DNA of 35,241 bases from Campylobacter coli LMG 9860 (lineage in GTDB: Bacteria > Campylobacterota > Campylobacteria > Campylobacterales > Campylobacteraceae). Shown here in pieces: positions 1 to 6,859 of the stretch (positions are counted from its first letter, which is position 1; the number at the start of each line of letters is the position of its first letter). The translations under genes and the position numbers were made by a program. The stretch is taken from NCBI RefSeq assembly GCF_000254135.1, contig NZ_AINS01000043.1, forward strand, positions 1-35,241, in the 5' to 3' direction. A model generated the notes under the pieces. It was not told where the DNA came from. It did no database searches and saw nothing but the letters and a program-made list of their open reading frames with translations.

Positions 1-2
1 TA

Positions 3-695
3 CTTTCTTTAGCTATTTTTGATGATGTGGGTGCTATTTTAATTATTGCGATTTTTTATACAACCAAGCTTTCTGTGGCTGCTTTCGTAGTTGTGGGTAT
101 TGCTATTTTTATGATGTTGATTTTAAATATTTTAGGAATAACAAGAAAGTCTTTTTATTTTATTTGCTCAGTTATTCTTTGGATTAGTGTTTTAAAAAGT
201 GGTGTGCATGCAACTTTAGCTGGAATTATTACAGCATTTTTTATACCGATGCAAACTAAAAATGGAGAAGCATTTTTAGAAGAAATCTATGAAAGTCTAA
301 AATTTTGGCTCGCTTTTGTTATCTTGCCTTTATTTGCTTTTGCTAACGCTGGAGTAAATTTATCCAATATCGATATAGGAGCAATTTTTTCAGGTGTAAG
401 TATAGGTATTTTCTTGGGGCTTTTTGTGGGTAAACAAGTGGGTGTATTTTTGTTTTCTTATTTGGCAATCCGCTTTAAATTTGCAGCCTTGCCCCAAGGT
501 TCAAATTTGAAACAACTTTATGGGGTTTGTATACTTACAGGAATTGGTTTTACAATGAGTTTGTTTATCGATGGCTTGGCGTATGAAGTTAGCGATATTT
601 TTAATTATGCAGATAATCTTGCTATTTTGATTGCTTCATTTTGTTCTGGGATTTGGGGTTTTATTTATCTTAAATTTTTTACCACGCGTCCTTAA
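3..695 (+). CDS. nhaA: Na+/H+ antiporter NhaA, 3' part (5' end outside window)
   Basis: The frame is open from base 3, so the gene starts upstream of the window; the GTG at 27 is only an internal valine. The first visible residues include [10 protein letters not shown], the conserved NhaA segment whose two adjacent aspartates (bases 21-26) bind Na+/H+ in the family. Several hydrophobic helices follow, with the conserved GFTMSLFI segment near the C-terminus. NhaA is an inner-membrane electrogenic antiporter that exports Na+ in exchange for protons. C. jejuni carries two adjacent nhaA copies at this place; this is the one next to the NlpC/P60 gene. The next gene starts 8 bases after the stop. 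Identification is firm; which of the two paralogues it is rests on gene order. Confidence 0.93.
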   Translation, partial: LSLAIFDDVGAILIIAIFYTTKLSVAAFVVVGIAIFMMLILNILGITRKSFYFICSVILWISVLKSGVHATLAGIITAFFIPMQTKNGEAFLEEIYESLKFWLAFVILPLFAFANAGVNLSNIDIGAIFSGVSIGIFLGLFVGKQVGVFLFSYLAIRFKFAALPQGSNLKQLYGVCILTGIGFTMSLFIDGLAYEVSDIFNYADNLAILIASFCSGIWGFIYLKFFTTRP

Positions 696-703
696 GGAAA
701 TTT

Positions 704-1168
704 ATGAGATTTGTTATTTTCTTTCTTGTTGTGATTGCTTTTTATATAGGTGGATGCAGTTTAGCTCAAAATGCAAGTCATACCCCAACAAATTATAATG
801 TTGATAAAGAAACAAGATTAAGAATGATTGCTAATGAATGGAAAAAAACTCCTTATGTTTTAGGCGGAACAACAAAAAAAGGAGCCGATTGTTCGGGTTT
901 TGCTCAAAGCACCCTAGCTCAGTTTAATACACGCATACCACGCACTACAACAAAGCAACTACGCTCGGGTATAAAAGTTTCTAAATCAAAACTAAAAACA
1001 GGAGATCTTATTTTTTTTAAAACAGGTAGAGGACCAAATGGTATGCATGTGGGAATTTATATGAGTAAGGGTAAATTTATCCATCTTTCTACAAAGGGTG
1101 GAGTAAGAGAAGTGGATTTAAATAGTTCTTATTGGAAAAATCGATATATAGGTGCTAGAAGATATTAA
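704..1168 (+). CDS. NlpC/P60-family lipoprotein, probable peptidoglycan endopeptidase
   Basis: This is a 154-residue protein. The N-terminus is a lipoprotein signal with a lipobox ending IGGC, placing the lipidated cysteine at residue 18. The rest is one NlpC/P60 domain: catalytic Cys63 in GADCSGFAQ, His115 in MHVGIYM, and a third polar residue, His127, in FIHLS. Family members cut peptide stems of peptidoglycan, typically the D-Glu-meso-DAP bond. It should be anchored to the inner or outer membrane and act in the periplasm. It follows nhaA by 8 bases and is followed at once by murI, so it sits in a small cell-wall group. It is equivalent to Cj1653c by position. The exact bond cut cannot be read from sequence. 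Confidence 0.9.
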   Translation: MRFVIFFLVVIAFYIGGCSLAQNASHTPTNYNVDKETRLRMIANEWKKTPYVLGGTTKKGADCSGFAQSTLAQFNTRIPRTTTKQLRSGIKVSKSKLKTGDLIFFKTGRGPNGMHVGIYMSKGKFIHLSTKGGVREVDLNSSYWKNRYIGARRY

Positions 1169-1169
1169 G

Positions 1170-1913
1170 ATGAAAATAGGCGTTTTTGATAGTGGTGTAG
1201 GTGGACTTAGTGTTTTAAAATCACTTTATGAGGCAAGACTTTTTGACGAAATTATTTATTATGGAGATACTGCCCGCGTTCCTTATGGGGTTAAAGATAA
1301 AGATACTATAGTCAAATTTTGTCTTGAGACTTTGGATTTTTTTTCAAAATTTAATATCGATATGCTTATTATTGCGTGCAATACTGCTAGTGCTTATGCT
1401 TTAGATGCTTTAAGATTAAAAGCTGATTTTCCTATTTATGGGGTTATTGATGCGGGTGTTGAGGCTACTAAAAAAGCCTTGTTAGATAAAAATAAAAAAA
1501 TTTTAGTTATTGCCACAAAGGCAACAATTCAGTCAAAAGAATATCAAAATCGTTTGCAAAAACAAGGTTTTAATAATGTAGACGCTTTAGCTACGGGTCT
1601 TTTTGTGCCTATGGTTGAAGAGGGTATTTTTGAAGGAGAGTTGTTGCAAAGTGCTATGCGGTATTATTTTAAAGGGATTGAAACTCCTGATGCTTTGATA
1701 CTTGCTTGTACTCATTTTCCTTTGCTAGCAAATTCCTTGAGTGTTTATTTTGGTTCAAAGACAAAGCTTATTCATTCAGGAGATGCTATAGTAGAGTTTT
1801 TAAAACAAAGGCAAAAACTTTTGTTAAAAGAAGAGAAAGCAAAATTACATTTTTATGCTTCAAGTGATGTCAAGTCTTTAGAAAATACTGCTAAAATTTG
1901 GCTAAATTTATAA
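1170..1913 (+). CDS. murI: Glutamate racemase MurI
   Basis: MurI converts L-glutamate to D-glutamate for peptidoglycan precursors in the cytoplasm. The protein begins MKIGVFDSGVGGLSV, the family's N-terminal signature with Asp7. The two catalytic cysteines are visible: Cys70 in IIACNTAS and Cys180 in LACTHFP, the latter followed by the conserved histidine. At 247 residues it is of normal length. I place the start at the ATG at 1170, one base after the preceding stop. The frame stays open back to a GTG at 1152, but that would add residues before the conserved start and overlap the lipoprotein gene. It is 9 bases from map, so the two are probably cotranscribed. Confidence 0.95.
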   Translation: MKIGVFDSGVGGLSVLKSLYEARLFDEIIYYGDTARVPYGVKDKDTIVKFCLETLDFFSKFNIDMLIIACNTASAYALDALRLKADFPIYGVIDAGVEATKKALLDKNKKILVIATKATIQSKEYQNRLQKQGFNNVDALATGLFVPMVEEGIFEGELLQSAMRYYFKGIETPDALILACTHFPLLANSLSVYFGSKTKLIHSGDAIVEFLKQRQKLLLKEEKAKLHFYASSDVKSLENTAKIWLNL

Positions 1914-1922
1914 GGAAATACA

Positions 1923-2681
1923 ATGATAGAATTAAAAAAACCAGCAGAAATAGAAAAATTAAGAGTAGCAAATCAAATCGTCGCTAAGACTTTGGATTTT
2001 TTAGAAAACGAGATTAAAGCGGGTATGAGTCTTAAGCAAATCGATAAGATGGCGGAAGATTTTATCTTAAGTCTTGGAGCAAAACCTTCATTTAAAGGGC
2101 TTTATGGTTTTCCTGGTGCAATTTGCACTTCTTTAAATCAGGTTTGTATCCATGGAATTCCTGATGAAAAAATCATCAAAGAGGGTGATATTTTAGGACT
2201 TGATGTGGGAAGTTTGATTGATGGATATTATGGTGATGCAGCGCGTACTATAGCTATAGGTAAAATTTCATCCACAGATGAGGCTTTGATTTCTTGTGCT
2301 AAAGACGCTTTATATCATGCTATAGATATTATTCGTGAGGGTATGCGTTTTAAAGAGCTTTCTGCAGCTTTGGGAGAATTTATAGATTCAAGAGGTTTTG
2401 TTCCGCTTCGTGGATATTGTGGCCATGGTATAGGACGCAAACCTCATGGAGAACCTGAAATTTTAAATTATTTAGAAAAAGGCGCAAGCGCAAAAAGTGG
2501 TCCAAAAATTAAAAATGGAATGGTTTTTTGTATAGAACCTATGATATGCCAAAAGGATGGAACTCCAAAGCATTTTAATGGAAAATGGGGTGCAGGAAGT
2601 GTGGATGAGCTTAATAGTGCTCATTATGAGCATTGTGTGGCTATTATTAATGGGCGCGCAGAAATTTTATCTAGCTTATAA
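1923..2681 (+). CDS. map: Methionine aminopeptidase, type I
   Basis: Map removes the initiator methionine from nascent proteins. The 252-residue protein has the complete type I metal centre: His78 in CIHGIPD, Asp94 and Asp105 in GLDVG...GYYGDAART, His168 in GHGIG, Glu205 in IEPM and Glu236 in YEHC. It is a short type I enzyme with no N-terminal zinc-finger extension. An AAGGAAAT stretch before the ATG serves as ribosome-binding site. It is last in the + strand group nhaA-lipoprotein-murI-map and is followed by a strong hairpin terminator. Confidence 0.96.
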   Translation: MIELKKPAEIEKLRVANQIVAKTLDFLENEIKAGMSLKQIDKMAEDFILSLGAKPSFKGLYGFPGAICTSLNQVCIHGIPDEKIIKEGDILGLDVGSLIDGYYGDAARTIAIGKISSTDEALISCAKDALYHAIDIIREGMRFKELSAALGEFIDSRGFVPLRGYCGHGIGRKPHGEPEILNYLEKGASAKSGPKIKNGMVFCIEPMICQKDGTPKHFNGKWGAGSVDELNSAHYEHCVAIINGRAEILSSL

Positions 2682-2690
2682 GAGTTTTAT

Positions 2691-2726
2691 TTGTAAAAAT
2701 TGGGAAATTTTTACAAAAATTTTTCA
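2691..2726 (+). terminator. Rho-independent terminator after map
   Basis: A perfect 11-bp stem, TTGTAAAAATT (2691-2701) against AATTTTTACAA (2706-2716), closes a GGGA tetraloop. An A/T-rich tail with a run of five T follows. It lies 9 bases after the map stop. The stem is AT-rich but long, and it separates map from the sRNA locus downstream. Confidence 0.7.
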
Positions 2727-2797
2727 ATAATTTAAGTTACTAAATTATTTTTTTATAAATATTTAAGTAATTTTAAATTAAAATATTATTTTAAAAA

Positions 2798-2805
2798 TGT
2801 AATAT
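2798..2805 (+). promoter_or_regulatory. Probable promoter of the CJnc190-like RNA (extended -10)
   Basis: TGTAATAT contains a TG-extended -10 hexamer TAATAT (2800-2805). It lies about 6 bases upstream of the outer stem of the structured RNA at 2811, the spacing expected for a vegetative promoter. Upstream sequence is A/T-rich with T-runs, as usual in Campylobacter, where -35 boxes are poorly conserved. Confidence 0.45.
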
Positions 2806-2810
2806 TTAGT

Positions 2811-2901
2811 TTAAAGAGATCTTCAAAGATCTCACAGGCTAGGTTGCTTCCCTCCCCCTTTTTTTCAACCTAGCTTGAAAAAGAGCGGAATATCTCTTTA
2901 A
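2811..2901 (+). ncRNA. Structured small RNA, CJnc190-like
   Basis: A nested inverted-repeat structure fills this gap. The outer arms TTAAAGAGAT (2811-2820) and ATCTCTTTAA (2892-2901) pair perfectly over 10 bp. The inner arms GCTAGGTTG (2838-2846) and CAACCTAGC (2866-2874) pair over 9 bp, extendable through one G-U pair to 12. They enclose a 19-base single-stranded loop, CTTCCCTCCCCCTTTTTTT. In C. jejuni, CJnc190 lies in this map-Cj1650 gap. It is excised from a long duplex by RNase III and uses a C/U-rich loop to repress ptmG at its G-rich ribosome-binding site. The position, duplex and loop here fit that description. The identification comes from memory of the published locus; ends are approximate. 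Confidence 0.8.
2812..2900 (-). ncRNA. Antisense small RNA, CJnc180-like
   Basis: The opposite strand of the same element necessarily folds into the same arms with a G/A-rich loop. On this strand a TATTTT -10-like hexamer (2905-2910) stands just upstream of the outer stem. In C. jejuni the cis-antisense partner CJnc180 is transcribed across CJnc190, pairs with it and antagonises it. From sequence alone I see only the palindromic architecture and a weak promoter, so ends and expression are inference. Confidence 0.55.
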
Positions 2902-2952
2902 GCTAAAATATGAAAACCTCTTAAGATTAATTTTAATGAGTATGTTTAAAGC

Positions 2953-2974
2953 GATAAGAGTTTTAACTCTTATC
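2953..2974 (-). terminator. Possible terminator of the Cj1650-equivalent gene
   Basis: GATAAGAG (2953-2960) pairs perfectly with CTCTTATC (2967-2974), overlapping the stop codon of the - strand gene. The following T-run on that strand is poor (GCTTTAAAC), so termination may be weak. Confidence 0.4.
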
Positions 2975-3470
2975 TGAAAAGATTTTTAAAGTTTGTTGCA
3001 GACTCAGAAAAATTCATATTATCCATGCTTATTCCCATGGTAATAGCACTTGATAATTCGCATAAAATATCTTTAATTTCATCCCTTTTATCTTGAATAT
3101 AAGCTAAAACTCCTTCATACCCTGCTTTTTCTAAAACTAAAAGAGGATTTGAAATTTCAAATTCAAAAAGTTTTTGACCTACATATACATTAAAAATATT
3201 TCCAAAAAGTGCTGTACCCATAAAAGAGCAGTTTTGGATAAGTTGAGAACTTGTTGCATCTAAGGTTCTTTTTTGTAAATCATCGTTTTGTTCATCAAGT
3301 CTTTCTGTGATACTTTTTTCAATTTTTTTAAGCGTTAAATCAAGTATTTGCAGAGCACCGATAAAATCATTTGCATCATTTATTTGTGAGCAAATTTGTG
3401 TAGCTTTAAACTCACTTACGCCTTGTATTTCACCCAAGTGCTTTTTAAAAACATCCAATTCATTTTTCAT
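2970..3470 (-). CDS. Hypothetical protein, sigma-54-transcribed (Cj1650 equivalent)
   Basis: The 166-residue protein has no signal peptide. It is mostly polar, with glutamine- and leucine-rich helical stretches, and I recognise no domain. The start is placed at the ATG at 3470 because AAGGTG lies 4 bases upstream and a sigma-54 promoter lies about 40 bases upstream. The frame stays open to 3512, but that start would lie upstream of the predicted transcription start. Although it follows the Mla-type operon closely, the promoter makes it a separate unit. Sigma-54 in Campylobacter mainly serves hook, basal-body and minor-flagellin genes, so a flagellum-related role is a reasonable inference. I recall Cj1650 being listed among RpoN-dependent genes. 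Function is unknown. Confidence 0.85.
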   Translation of the reverse strand: MKNELDVFKKHLGEIQGVSEFKATQICSQINDANDFIGALQILDLTLKKIEKSITERLDEQNDDLQKRTLDATSSQLIQNCSFMGTALFGNIFNVYVGQKLFEFEISNPLLVLEKAGYEGVLAYIQDKRDEIKDILCELSSAITMGISMDNMNFSESATNFKNLFR

Positions 3471-3506
3471 TTTACACCTTTCAAAAAATATTGCTAAAGG
3501 TTTAAA

Positions 3507-3524
3507 AAGCAAAAAGTGTTCCTA
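3507..3524 (-). promoter_or_regulatory. Sigma-54 (RpoN) promoter for the Cj1650 equivalent
   Basis: Read on the - strand the site contains GGAACACTTTTTGC followed by a T-run. This is an exact GG-N10-GC arrangement (-24 GG at 3522-3521, -12 GC at 3510-3509) and close to the TTGGAAC-N5-TTGCTT form of Campylobacter sigma-54 promoters. Predicted transcription starts near 3498, giving a leader of about 28 bases. The -24 element overlaps the stop codon of the preceding lipoprotein gene. Confidence 0.85.
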
Positions 3525-4124
3525 TTTTTCATCAAGTGTGGCATTGATCCATAAAACTATTTCATTTCCTAGAGAATTTAAAGCTTTTTCAAAGGATTGA
3601 TAGACATCAAAAATATCTATTTTTTTAACCCTTTCTTTGATTGAAAACAGGCGATGAGCGATGATTTTACTTTCTTTTGCGTCGATGAAATTTATACTAA
3701 TAGAAATGCTTACATAATTTTCATTTTCATCAACCACTTGTTCAAAAGAATCTATCCTGCTTTCAAGTATATAATCACTTCCCACAGAGCTTCCTTGGGA
3801 AAGCAGGGCTTTAAAGATTTGACTTTGTTCAAATTTGGATAGCAGCAAGGATTGATAAAGATTATTGGGTAAATCTGCCCAAAAATGATACGCATAAGCC
3901 TTGCTTATACCTTTTTGCACATAAATAATTGATCTTGAATGAAGATATAAAGGCAAGGACGCATTTTGAATTTTAAGAATTTTATCGCTTTTAATAAAAT
4001 TGGCTTGAAGAGGAAGTTCATCATTTTTAAGTATAAAGCTTTGCGTTTTATCAAGAGTGCTAGTTGGAATTGAACATCCATTAAATATAAGGGCTAAGAT
4101 AGTAATGTATATGAATTTTTTCAT
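3522..4124 (-). CDS. ABC-transport auxiliary lipoprotein (PqiC/YmbA-like), Mla/Mce system
   Basis: The protein has 200 residues. Its N-terminus is a lipoprotein signal, with lipobox FNGC giving lipidated Cys17. The rest resembles the ABC_trans_aux (DUF330) family: an alpha/beta periplasmic domain with a motif around IIYVQKGISKAYAYHFWADLP. Such lipoproteins partner MCE proteins in phospholipid transport between the membranes. It overlaps the mlaD-like gene by 4 bases (ATGA), so it is translationally coupled to the transporter upstream. Family assignment rests on motif and context; the transported lipid is not known. Equivalent to Cj1649. Confidence 0.82.
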   Translation of the reverse strand: MKKFIYITILALIFNGCSIPTSTLDKTQSFILKNDELPLQANFIKSDKILKIQNASLPLYLHSRSIIYVQKGISKAYAYHFWADLPNNLYQSLLLSKFEQSQIFKALLSQGSSVGSDYILESRIDSFEQVVDENENYVSISISINFIDAKESKIIAHRLFSIKERVKKIDIFDVYQSFEKALNSLGNEIVLWINATLDEK

Positions 4125-5017
4125 TGTTTTTCTCCTGGTCCTAGTTTGGGTTTAGTTTCTTTAAAAATTAAATCCGATGGACTTTTTTGTAGATTTTGTA
4201 TCAAGATATTGCTTTCTATAAGCACTTTTTTCAAAAGTTCTAAATTTTCTGCTAAGGAAAGTCGTAAGTCATCGTAAGAATCAAGTTTAACATTGGCTTT
4301 TTTTGCAAAAGAGCTAAGCGCTAAAGCTCCTTCTTGGATATCCTTTAAACTTGCATTAAAACCTTTTGCGCTTAAGCTTACATTCTCTGCCATTTCTCCA
4401 AGTTTTAAGCTAGTGTTTGCGATATTGTGATTTAATGTTTTAGAATCTTTATTTAAAGTGGTGCTTAGTTGTGCTAAATTATCTAAAAGTATTTCTAAAT
4501 TTTTTATATTTTTATCACTAAAAAGCTCTTTTGATTTATCATCTGCTCTTTTTATCAAAGAAAAGATGTGCTCGCTTTGTCTATCTATAGCAGCAAAAAA
4601 ACCTTCTTTAAATTGAATCACGGGAAATTCTTCTTTGCCTTTTACTTGAAGTTTTGGACTGTTTTTAGAACCTCCTTGAAGTTGTACAAATTTAAGTCCT
4701 GTAATGCCTTGAAATTGCAAAGTTGCAAAAGTATCTTCTTTTATAGGGGTTCCTTTTTTGATTTTAATTAAAATATTTACCCCTAAATTTTCTTTATCAT
4801 AAATACTGATATTTTCCACATTTCCTATCTCTACTCCCAAAAGCCTTACAGGAGCTTTGATTCCAAGGCCTGCAACAGATTCTTGTGTATGAATTTCATA
4901 GTATTCAAAACTTTCTTCTTTTGAGTATCCTCCAAGCCAAAGCATGAAACCAATACTAGCAAAAAAAACTCCAAAAACAAAAAGCCCTACAAAAAAATAA
5001 TTTGCTTTATTTTCCAC
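4121..5017 (-). CDS. MCE-domain protein, MlaD-like lipid-transport component
   Basis: The protein has 298 residues. One membrane helix lies near residues 7-27 (YFFVGLFVFGVFFASIGFMLWLG), followed by an MCE domain at about 37-118. That domain shows the typical GLGIKAPVRLLGVEIGNV and GITGLKFVQLQGG motifs, and then a long helical region rich in Leu/Asn/Ser. MlaD-type proteins form a hexameric ring on the periplasmic face of an MlaFE permease and pass phospholipids. The gene lies 2 bases after iamA and overlaps the auxiliary lipoprotein, giving a complete MlaE-MlaF-MlaD-lipoprotein set. Equivalent to Cj1648. Confidence 0.9.
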   Translation of the reverse strand: MENKANYFFVGLFVFGVFFASIGFMLWLGGYSKEESFEYYEIHTQESVAGLGIKAPVRLLGVEIGNVENISIYDKENLGVNILIKIKKGTPIKEDTFATLQFQGITGLKFVQLQGGSKNSPKLQVKGKEEFPVIQFKEGFFAAIDRQSEHIFSLIKRADDKSKELFSDKNIKNLEILLDNLAQLSTTLNKDSKTLNHNIANTSLKLGEMAENVSLSAKGFNASLKDIQEGALALSSFAKKANVKLDSYDDLRLSLAENLELLKKVLIESNILIQNLQKSPSDLIFKETKPKLGPGEKQ

Positions 5018-5019
5018 TT

Positions 5020-5742
5020 TTACTCCATAAATCTTTTAAACAATCTTTCATTTTGCACCCTTAGCTCCTCATAATTTCCACAAAAGGCAACTTTTTTATC
5101 TTCTAAGATGATAAAACGCTCGAGCAGATTTTTCATACTTTCTTTATCGTGTGTTACTAAAACAATATTAAGATCAAAGCTTTGTTTAAGTTCTAGTATC
5201 AAATCATCAAATTCACGACTACTATGCGGATCAAGTCCAGAAGTAGGCTCGTCTAAAAAAAGTAATTTACTATCAAGAGCCAAAGCCCTAGCAATAGCAA
5301 CTCTTTTTTGCATTCCGCCACTTAGCTCGCTTGGAAGCTGTTTTAAAACAGCTTCATTTAAACCGACCATTTTGAGTTTCATCAATACCAGTTCTTTTAT
5401 AGCAATGGAATCTAAATTCGTATATTCTTTAAGAGGGATAGCTATATTTTCATAAACGCTAAAAAAGCTAAAGAGTGCAGAAAACTGAAATACTACACCC
5501 CATTTTTTACGCAGCGCTAAAGCATCTTCCTCGCTAATGTTTTTTAGCTTAAAGCCTAAAATTTCGTATTCTCCCTCATCAAAATGTTCAAGCATTAGCA
5601 TTTGTTTTAAGAGTACAGACTTGCCATTTCCACTTCCTCCTAAAATCCCAAAAATTTCGTTTTTGTTAATTTCAAAACTGACTCCATCATGGACAACTTT
5701 ATTTCCAAATCGGGTGATAATATTTTGCGCTTTTATAATCAT
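5020..5742 (-). CDS. iamA: ABC transporter ATPase, MlaF-type (IamA)
   Basis: The 240-residue ATPase has Walker A GGSGNGKS (residues 35-42), Q-loop around Gln87, signature LSGGM (141-145), Walker B LLFLDEP (161-167) and the switch His199. FQFSALF after the Q-loop is characteristic of the MlaF/Ttg2A group. It energises lipid transport by the adjacent permease. It abuts iamB at the ATG. iamA and iamB were named as an 'invasion-associated marker' in C. jejuni; the sequence itself supports only a housekeeping lipid-transport role. Confidence 0.93.
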   Translation of the reverse strand: MIIKAQNIITRFGNKVVHDGVSFEINKNEIFGILGGSGNGKSVLLKQMLMLEHFDEGEYEILGFKLKNISEEDALALRKKWGVVFQFSALFSFFSVYENIAIPLKEYTNLDSIAIKELVLMKLKMVGLNEAVLKQLPSELSGGMQKRVAIARALALDSKLLFLDEPTSGLDPHSSREFDDLILELKQSFDLNIVLVTHDKESMKNLLERFIILEDKKVAFCGNYEELRVQNERLFKRFME

Positions 5743-6858
5743 TTAAACTTCCATTATAGTTAAAACCACAGAAAATAAAGCATCAAATGCTATTACCCAA
5801 AATATAGCATTTACAACACTTTTTGTAGTATAAATTCCTATACTTTGAGTGGTATTTTTAACCTCAAATCCCCGAAAACAAGCAATAAGTCCTATTAAAA
5901 AACCAAAAATAGGAGCTTTTGCAAGCCCTATGATGATATGTTTCATTTCCACAGCTTCCCTAAAGCGCCTTAAAAATTCTCCAAAGGATATATCAAGATT
6001 TATTTTTGCTACTACCATTCCTCCTAATATACTGATCGCATCACTTAGAGCAACGATTAAAGGCATGGCAATAACTAAAGCCATGACCCGCGGAATGATG
6101 ATGAATTCAAAAGAGCGAAAGCCCATGGTATTCATAGCATTGATCTCATCTGTGATTTTCATGACCCCAATTTGTGCCGTATAAGAGCTTGCACTTCTAC
6201 CTGCTATGACTATCGCGGCAATTAAAGGAGCAAGTTCTCTAGTGGCTGAAATTCCTACTAAATCTACTATGAAAATATTAGCTCCAAATTGTGCAAGCTG
6301 ATAAGCAGCTTGATATGCAAGCACAACCCCGACTAAAAGAGCGGTTAAAATAACAATAGGCAAGGCTTTAAAAGCTGAATTTTCAATATGATATAAAAAA
6401 GATATAAAGCGGAAATTTTTAGGATTTTTTATACATAAAAAAAGACTGGTAAAAAAAGCACCCGTAAAGTTAATAAATTTTTGCAAAATCTTTAAAAGAT
6501 CAAAACTTAAAATTCCTAAAGAAATAAAAAAGTCTGTAAAATTGAATTTTTTCTCTTGTTTTTCATTAATTCTTTGATAGTTTTTTTCACAAAGCTCAAA
6601 AAGGCTTTTAAAGCGTGTGTTTAATCCTTGTTTTAAAATCAAGATATCGTTTTTTTTCAAATCATGCTCTAGAGCAAGAAAAAATCTCACTCCAGCCATA
6701 TCGATTTCATTTAATTGACTAAAATCAAAAATACAATTTGTTTGAGAAATTTGGCTCAATAGATCTTTGATTTTAATCTTAGACACACTCGTTTTATCCC
6801 AAATTCCAAAAATAAAAACTTTATTTTCTTCTTTTTGAAATTTGAAATTTGCCTCCAT
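5743..6858 (-). CDS. iamB: MlaE-type permease with N-terminal STAS domain (IamB)
   Basis: The protein has 371 residues. Residues 1-90 form a STAS-like domain (IFDFSQLNEIDMAGVRFFLAL), followed by the MlaE/Ttg2B permease at about 160-371. The permease shows the conserved GVVLAYQAAYQLAQFGA, ELAPLIAAIVIAGR and AEIGVM-like (AQIGVMKITDEINA) segments and about five membrane helices. It forms the inner-membrane channel of the Mla/Mce transporter with IamA. In E. coli the STAS protein MlaB is separate; here it appears fused to the permease, as is common in epsilonproteobacteria. It is 1 base from tkt. Confidence 0.92.
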   Translation of the reverse strand: MEANFKFQKEENKVFIFGIWDKTSVSKIKIKDLLSQISQTNCIFDFSQLNEIDMAGVRFFLALEHDLKKNDILILKQGLNTRFKSLFELCEKNYQRINEKQEKKFNFTDFFISLGILSFDLLKILQKFINFTGAFFTSLFLCIKNPKNFRFISFLYHIENSAFKALPIVILTALLVGVVLAYQAAYQLAQFGANIFIVDLVGISATRELAPLIAAIVIAGRSASSYTAQIGVMKITDEINAMNTMGFRSFEFIIIPRVMALVIAMPLIVALSDAISILGGMVVAKINLDISFGEFLRRFREAVEMKHIIIGLAKAPIFGFLIGLIACFRGFEVKNTTQSIGIYTTKSVVNAIFWVIAFDALFSVVLTIMEV

Positions 6859-6859
6859 T

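Noticed and set aside
1152-1169. GTG at 1152 as murI start
   Set aside because: It would overlap the lipoprotein gene and add residues before the conserved N-terminal MKIGVFDSG; the ATG at 1170 fits the family.
3307-3600. Open frames antisense to real genes (for example 3307-3600, 5108-5455, 5849-6184, 7083-7400, 22485-22853)
   Set aside because: They lie fully opposite well-supported genes, lack ribosome-binding sites and have coding composition that mirrors the other strand.
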